A DNA stretch of 64,000 nucleotides, from positions 186,001 through 250,000 of the forward strand of contig JAODTK010000467.1 in assembly GCA_026419785.1 (NCBI GenBank), in the 5' to 3' direction. This document shows, one piece after another, positions 58,216 through 64,000 of the stretch (positions are counted from its first letter, which is position 1; the number at the start of each line of letters is the position of its first letter). The notes below the pieces were generated by a model. The model was not told the DNA's origin. It made no database searches and was given only the letters and a program-made list of their open reading frames with translations. Origin of the DNA: Sclerodactyla briareus (lineage: Eukaryota > Echinodermata > Holothuroidea > Dendrochirotida > Sclerodactylidae). Made by a program: the position numbers and the translations under genes.

Positions 58216-58219
58216 ACGA

Positions 58220-59135
58220 ACAACAGTACTACGGCCTGCATACAGCACGGATTGATCCTACGAGTCACGCCGGTAGGGAATATATATCAGGTGAACAGGG
58301 GTAGCACTAAAACAAACAATCCATTTACCCTGAAAACCCATATATCTGCAAAATTCTATTCTATTTATCACAAGCAAACCTCACATGACGAACCGGGCAT
58401 GCATACCCGCACTCACACGTACACACACTTCCTAACATAGGTCCAATTGGATGATCGAACAATGGGATAATCCCCCAAGAAATACAATTCAATCCAGTTG
58501 CCGACGTTTGGGGAATCGACGTAACAATGAATACAAAATGGCGGCCATTTTGGCTGCGATATATATATCTTCTCTTTTAAATCCATTCATATTCAGGCTT
58601 TAATAGTACTGCGGGTGACTAATCATATGTTTTTGGTTATATGCTATCTATCTAAGCTAATTCGGAGGTTTTGGTGGCAAATCGTCATGTGCGCCTCCCC
58701 CTACCTCCTCCTCCTCCTCCAATTCAGCCTCCCACTGAATTCATTTTACCCCTAGGCAAAAAAAAAAAAAAAAGACGATAAGCAGTACTCGACTGGTTCA
58801 CCAGCTTCGTCTATAATTGGCATCCTATCCGATCATCGTTATATCTTTGCTCTGATGGTTGCTATCATTGCTATCAATTGTCATGGCTTTGGTCTACCAT
58901 ATTGTGACCTGTTATGCCTGTAATAAAGCATGTTGGGGCCTATCATTTTGAATTTTGTCCCGAGCAGAAAGGTAGGCTAACTGCCCATTACATCTTGCCC
59001 GCATTTCGACAGATTCTTCCTACACTATTTTGCAAGCGGCATTACTTAAGTTTACGGCAGGATCCGCTCCATGGAAGCACTCCCACCAAGATGTTCTCAG
59101 TCAGTGGGAAGAATAGCACGCCATGCGACATCAGC
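58220..59135. other. Spacer between duplicated segments
   Basis: It contains AAAATGGCGGCCATTTTGG (58531-58549, YY1-like and palindromic), an A15 tract near 58757 and no recognised gene. Confidence 0.5.
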
Positions 59136-59139
59136 GTGG

Positions 59140-61110
59140 TCCGTGGAACGGCAGATGGAGCGATATGTTTACTGGAACACTACATGAAGTAAACCATGCC
59201 GCCGGTGTAATCATAGGCATACCTTGATCCGGAACGCTGCGGGTGTCGGTTCTTTCCTCCATGTCCTGTAGTCGAATGGAGGCTGATTTCGATTCATGAT
59301 CGATGGTGCAGTTCCAGTACCGTTGCTTGCATCGACAAGCATAATGAAGAACGGAAGGCAAGAATGGAAGCAGATGGAAAAAGACGGAGAGCCATCAGAT
59401 CAACACAGGGTGAAGTGCATAGACCGTCCTCTACACGCAGACAAAACCTCCAGAGAAATAGTCAACATTGGACCAAATGGGGACTCTTATGTCAACAACC
59501 AAGATGAATGTGGCTAACAGGAACGGGTCAAATGAATGAGTTCCATCAAAGGTTGCTCGATGGCTTCAACAAAACTTTCCCCAGAAGTTGTAGCCATGTT
59601 GGCAATGAAGAAACATGTCAACTCACAGATCTACCTTTTATGACACGAAATGTCATTTACTCACATGTTATCGGGTCCCTCGGGCCAAGGCCAGTGGTAG
59701 CAAAGTGTTGATGTCAATATTCCTTGCGCATGAATTCGTTCGCTCCGCGTGCCGTCTTTGTTTGAGGGTTTCCAGGTTCACCACAGATACTGCCGGACTA
59801 CATATTATTCGTCAACTACGTGCCCTTAAAATATCCAATCAGAATTCTTATGTTTGCAGATGACACCAATGTCTCAAAATATGATTTCTGTTTACGACAT
59901 GGACAATTCCTGGAGGATGGCATTCTAAGCGAAAAGTGGTTACACCTGGCTGCTCAATGTAACCCTGCTAGTGCACAGTTCCAGATGTTGGGAACTAGTC
60001 AGACTAGTACACACATTATCCCAGGACACAACATTACACCTCGCTCGCGTAAGAGCGATATGATTGAGTGTTCAAACTCATAGTGATGTTCATACAAGAG
60101 GCCACGAGAAAGAACGAAAAACAAAGTTACCATCGTAGAAAGATTCTTCCATTCATCTCAAGCACTAAACTTTTTTCTCACAAATCGAGTTACCAATACC
60201 CTGTGATCAGATTGGCTGATTATGATGTTGACTCCTTCACAACCTAAGCCTTTCGAACATGGGCTGGATAGTATGGAAGAATAAGGAATGTGTTCATAAC
60301 TTCAGGCCAACCAAAATTCTGGCTGCGTCACGACACCTACATGGTTTATCTGCCGGTTGGACTTTCTGTCCCTGTCTGTATTTTATGACTGTCTGTCAGT
60401 CTGCTATCTGCCTGTCAGTCCCTAATCACGCCTCTCAAGTGAATTCTTCCTTTTATTATCATTTTACAGGAGTTTCAGTACCAATGAACTAAAAAGCATA
60501 CCAGCAGGCTTGTTCGCAAATAAAACAAGACTGTGGAACGTGTAAGTTTACATGAATTTACCCTGTCACTAACTGTCGAAGTGAGCTACAGACGATACAA
60601 TTATTATCATCTGTTGGAACTGGCAGTGTGCTATACTCTTGACCAAGTTAATACGTTTGTTTAGAAATAGGCCTCTCCACCCACTCGTTCTCTCACTGCC
60701 ATTGCAAATAGAAATAGATGCAAGGCATAGCGGGTAGTGGCCTAATTCCTGGATGTTTCAATAAATTAATAATATGCAACCTCTTGTGTTAAAAAAAAAA
60801 CACTGGTAGACATTCTAGGTTGAAGTTTACTACATTGACTGTCGAAAAGATCTCAAATCAGCTGTCCAAGTTCTTGCAATGAGTAGAGTAGGTACTTTCA
60901 AATTTAGTTCTAATCAGTTGAATTTTCGTGTTGTGTCCATTCCATCACAAGACAAATGTTCACAGGGGAATAATCAAAGTTCATCACCCAACCTTGAATT
61001 CTACCACAGTGACTCGACTTAACGTTCAGTTGAAATCCGCCATATATGTCTTCTGTGACCTTAGAACACCGAACAATGAACGATTGTTGCATCACAAACA
61101 TGCATTGAAT
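59140..61110 (+). repeat. 2-kb direct duplication, copy B
   Basis: Second copy of 56185-58215, same orientation, offset about 2.9 kb, ending near a G13 tract (61118-61130). Indel differences are frequent, so the duplication is not recent. Confidence 0.9.
59765..60083 (+). pseudogene. Non-LTR reverse-transcriptase fragment, copy B (FADD)
   Basis: A continuous frame reads GFPGSPQILPDYILFVNYVP, then RILMFADDTNVSKYD with FADD at 59853-59864, then QCNPASAQFQMLGTSQT. This is the palm region of a Jockey-superfamily RT: the F[VI]ND[LV]P-like motif, the (F/Y)xDD active site and the N-P-x-K-x-x-F/L-like block. The conserved Asp of VND is Tyr here but Asp in copy A. The frame ends at a stop after the RT fragment. 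No endonuclease domain is seen. Confidence 0.6.
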
Positions 61111-61139
61111 GTAAAGTGGGGGGGGGGGGGTTGGAGGTT

Positions 61140-62380
61140 GACGAGAGGGTATTGAGGCGCTTGCTGAGAGAAAAAAAAAACTGTAAAGGAGGTAGTGGAG
61201 ATTAAAGTGAGGAGAAGGGGAGGGTGGTTATGGTGTTTGAAAGGGGAGTGTGAGTAGTGTGTAAATATAGCGAGTCGTAAAGGAGGTCCCGGTGGCGAGT
61301 TTGATGAGAGTGGGTGTGGGAAGTATGTAAAATGTACGCACCTCGACCGATTGCCGAGTGCCGATTGCCCCGACAGTATATTATTTCCAACCTATAGGCC
61401 TGGTGAAAATTCGTATATTACAGCTGACAATTCGCGCGCCTCTTATCTAATATCCTCTTCTTCGCTGAAAGTAAAATTCCAATCCAATTAATACTCCTCT
61501 TATGTTAATGCAATACTGGCTTATTTGACACGTGTATGCATGGCCTTCACTTGTGTTATACATGTGGTCATCGAGTGCATGATTGTTGTATCATTCTGTA
61601 AACTTTTCATACATGCTGTACCACTACAAGCAGTGAAAGTGGAAGAGTGGTGGTTAATAATAACAAGTTCTATGGTCTGGAAAGTTGGAATTATATACTC
61701 TTTTTTTTTTGGATGATTAAGACGGCCTTGGAATACAGTAATGGAACTAAAAGTATGGTAGGCTATCTGGGGTCTGTAATTTTTTGGTTCATTCATGAAC
61801 TAATCCAGTACAAACGCTACATAGATCCACATGGAAGGGAATTTGTGCATGATACAAGCTAAAATGGTTAAAATATAATGCGTTTCCTGAATGTCCCATT
61901 TATTCCTCAAAAATGACCCTTGGTCTACAACCAAAAACAACACTCAGAAACTGGTTAACTACACACACTTTTTCAACAACCAGAACGAACCAGAACTTTT
62001 CTTAGGCCTACCTAACTCATCATCATGTTGTTGTCTCGACTGACCGAATTCAGGTAGAACAGTGTTTCACTATGGCGTATATGTGTATTCACACTTCCCT
62101 TGATAGAGCCTGACTTCCTTAACTATCCAATATATTAAAAACAAAATTTGTGCATATAACACCTGAAATATCTGTATACTGATTAATGGACCCCAGAGAC
62201 CTCATTTATGGAGCTAATTAGACAACAATAGAAAGGCGCTACTAAGAGCAGGTCTTCCATGCCTCGCCTTAACAAATACAGTAGGGAAGGGACACAAAAT
62301 ACCTAATCGCCGAGTGTGATTCAATGCCATGGTGAGGACATTTCAATTCCCTTATAGACGTCTATATGGGTGATTCCATA
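61140..62380. other. No gene recognised
   Basis: Purine-rich sequence at 61185-61350, short overlapping frames near 61525-61860, nothing assignable. Confidence 0.5.
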
Positions 62381-62389
62381 AATTAGGTA

Positions 62390-63190
62390 CCAACTTGTGC
62401 ACATGGCAATTTTTAGATGCAAAATTAAATTCTTAATTAATCAGTTTGAAAACACTTTAAGTTTTTCTGTGCTTGCTCATTAGTACATTGAAAATATGGG
62501 GTCCTGGGACATTTCTATTTCTGGTGGTTTTCTGAATTGCTGACCACTGTGGAATGGCCATATTTCATGAAAATCAGTTGTTCCCCCCCGTGTAAGGGGA
62601 CATGAATTTTATATAATTGGCATCAAAACCACATTTTGGTATTTTCACACGCTCTTATCATACTATAATTATTAATTAGACAATCCCAAAGCTAAAAACA
62701 TATCATTCCCTAGTCAAATGCTCTATTTGTTAAATTAGAACTAAATTGGAGATTCCCTGCACCGTTCCCGTGTAAATTGTACAGGGGGGACATGAGACAT
62801 TGTATTTTGCAATATTTCGAAAGTTTTAACAAGTGGGCAGGTTTGGCAATAGCCTGTGTTATTAAAAGTCATATTAAGGCTTATATCACAACCCTAAAGG
62901 CAATAGACCAATTCAGGAAGGTGTTTAATTTTCCATGTGAAGTTTTACAACGTAAATTTTGGAGGGGACATGAGAGTGGTTTGCAAATATTTAAAAACAA
63001 TGCCATATTTTTTCTATTTTTGTGTGACTTTCTTCCTCTAAACTCCTGATGTTTAAAATCATGCACGAGCTCCAATAATACACTACCTGAGGAAGAGAAT
63101 GCAGACATTTATAATGTAGTTATCACCTTTTTTTATGTTGTCAAGTTTCTTCTCGTGGTAAAAGGGGACATGAAAATTCACACGGGGAAC
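62390..63190 (+). repeat. Degenerate repeats with GGGGACATGA about every 190 bp
   Basis: GGGGACATGA or GGGGGACATGA occurs near 62597, 62786, 62965 and 63168, and CCCGTGTAA lies before the first two. The sequence between is AT-rich and only weakly similar. The frame 62777-63049 is not recognised. Confidence 0.5.
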
Positions 63191-63197
63191 AAGTTTT

Positions 63198-63393
63198 CAG
63201 GGGCGGATCCAGGACTTTTGGTTAGAGGGGCGCCCAAACAATTAATCACATAATATATTGGGAGAAGATTTGGGAGCGGCAGGGTCGCGAAGCCCAAAAT
63301 CGGGGGCGGGGGGGGTTGCGCTGAATTCCCCTGATACTGACTGTTAATTTGATTTTGAATGAGACGCCTGTAATCTGATCAGTGGCGTAGCCA
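63198..63393. mobile_element. hAT-like terminal motifs
   Basis: CAGGGGCGGATCCAGGA (63198-63214) and CAGTGGCGTAGCCA (63380-63393) match the general CAGNGGCG start of many hAT-family terminal inverted repeats. They may be the ends of two nested non-autonomous elements. Partner ends lie outside or are unrecognised. Confidence 0.4.
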
Positions 63394-63399
63394 TAGATT

Positions 63400-64000
63400 T
63401 TTCAGTAGGTAGGGGGCACATGGGGATGCCGAGTCTGGGGTGTGGTGGGGCCAAGGCATATGATGATTCATCATGTTGACCAGCTGAGCGGAGCGCCACA
63501 GGGGGGCCGCGAGCGCACCAGCAAGTTCGGTCTGAGAGACCTCCAATGGCCGGAACGGCATGTTCCGTGTATTTTGTTTAAGAAAAGCATACAAAATTTG
63601 AAATGATTGTTTCATTGATTTTGGAGAACCACCGGTGGTCCATTAAACTAAGCTCCTGTATTTTACACACTTCAACGTTAGTACTAACGACAACTTTGCT
63701 GTAGTGATCCCCAATATAAACATTTTTGGTGCCGTTGATGGACCAAGTCTTCACAAGATAGTCCACTGCGCGTATGGAATTTGACTCTTTTCATGATGGC
63801 AATCGGTGAGTGAAATGAACAATTTTTCTGGATGAATTTGAAGGTCTTCTGAGATCACGAGAGGTCTACCATTCACACAACGAGCACACCATCAATTGCC
63901 CAGATCAAAGCTAAATTGACGTGTCGAGCTTTCTGGAGGAGAGGGGGGGCCAATAACATATTGTTTTTTGGTGTGCGTAAATATTGGTCATTTCGAGGAA
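63400..64000. other. No gene recognised at right edge
   Basis: G-rich repeat-like sequence near 63410-63520, then plain sequence with short frames to the window end. Confidence 0.5.

Larger units (their letters stand above)
212..61130. repeat. Dispersed long G or C homopolymer tracts (list)
   Basis: Runs of at least 10 G: 212-226, 480-490, 1115-1128, 5594-5605, 5743-5753, 19776-19791, 26215-26229, 28114-28125, 31880-31892, 40584-40598, 49713-49724, 61118-61130. Runs of at least 10 C: 6318-6328, 8662-8675, 14748-14759, 15831-15840, 16287-16311, 16570-16586, 16858-16876, 17500-17511, 19871-19883, 24272-24284, 25775-25787. They lie both in repeats and in unique-looking DNA. Exact lengths may carry sequencing error. 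Confidence 0.9.

Overview
The window looks like nuclear DNA from an invertebrate animal, most likely a marine deuterostome; echinoderm is my leading guess. It has no bacterial gene layout. It is full of decayed transposons, tRNA-derived SINEs, microsatellites, long G or C runs and frequent TAGGCCTA-type palindromes, and any coding sequence appears only as short splice-flanked stretches. The organism call is inference from sequence texture. No complete protein-coding gene can be proven here.

Layout. 0-9 kb: a 34-bp tandem array at the left edge, a 0.9-kb tandem duplication (2.4-4.1 kb), a 21-bp minisatellite (6.5-6.7 kb) and an interspersed repeat whose second copy lies inverted at 49.7-50.3 kb. 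10.5-13.6 kb: a dense transposon fossil bed with a hAT transposase C-terminus on the plus strand and, on the minus strand, a Ty3/Gypsy Gag-protease-RT remnant and an SGNH-hydrolase-like ORF. 15-21 kb: CpG-rich interspersed repeats, a young 279-bp tandem duplication with long C tracts, and a second copy of the minisatellite. 21.4-25.2 kb: a pogo/Tigger-type DDE transposase pseudogene, a tRNA-derived SINE and a three-unit array of about 190 bp.

31-42 kb is the best candidate for host gene sequence. A signal-peptide first exon (31399-31491) ends in phase 1. It is phase-compatible with a Cys-rich exon (39159-39289) resembling an LRR N-terminal cap, and also with a nearer small exon (32687-32754). 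A second signal-peptide start exon lies at 35251-35327. On the opposite strand there is a sequon-rich, FN3-like ectodomain exon (36125-36414) and a small terminal exon (35421-35585). A perfect RFX X-box palindrome sits at 39840-39853. These pieces are tentative and separated by repeat arrays.

42-64 kb: microsatellites, a second SINE (45.3-45.6 kb), repeat elements carrying AGGTCA direct repeats (49.2 and 51.6 kb), the 3' end of a CR1/L2-like LINE (55.0-55.5 kb) and a 2-kb direct duplication (56.2-58.2 and 59.1-61.1 kb). Both halves of the duplication carry a non-LTR reverse-transcriptase fragment, with FADD in one copy and FANN in the other. The window ends in repeats with GGGGACATGA about every 190 bp and hAT-like terminal motifs.
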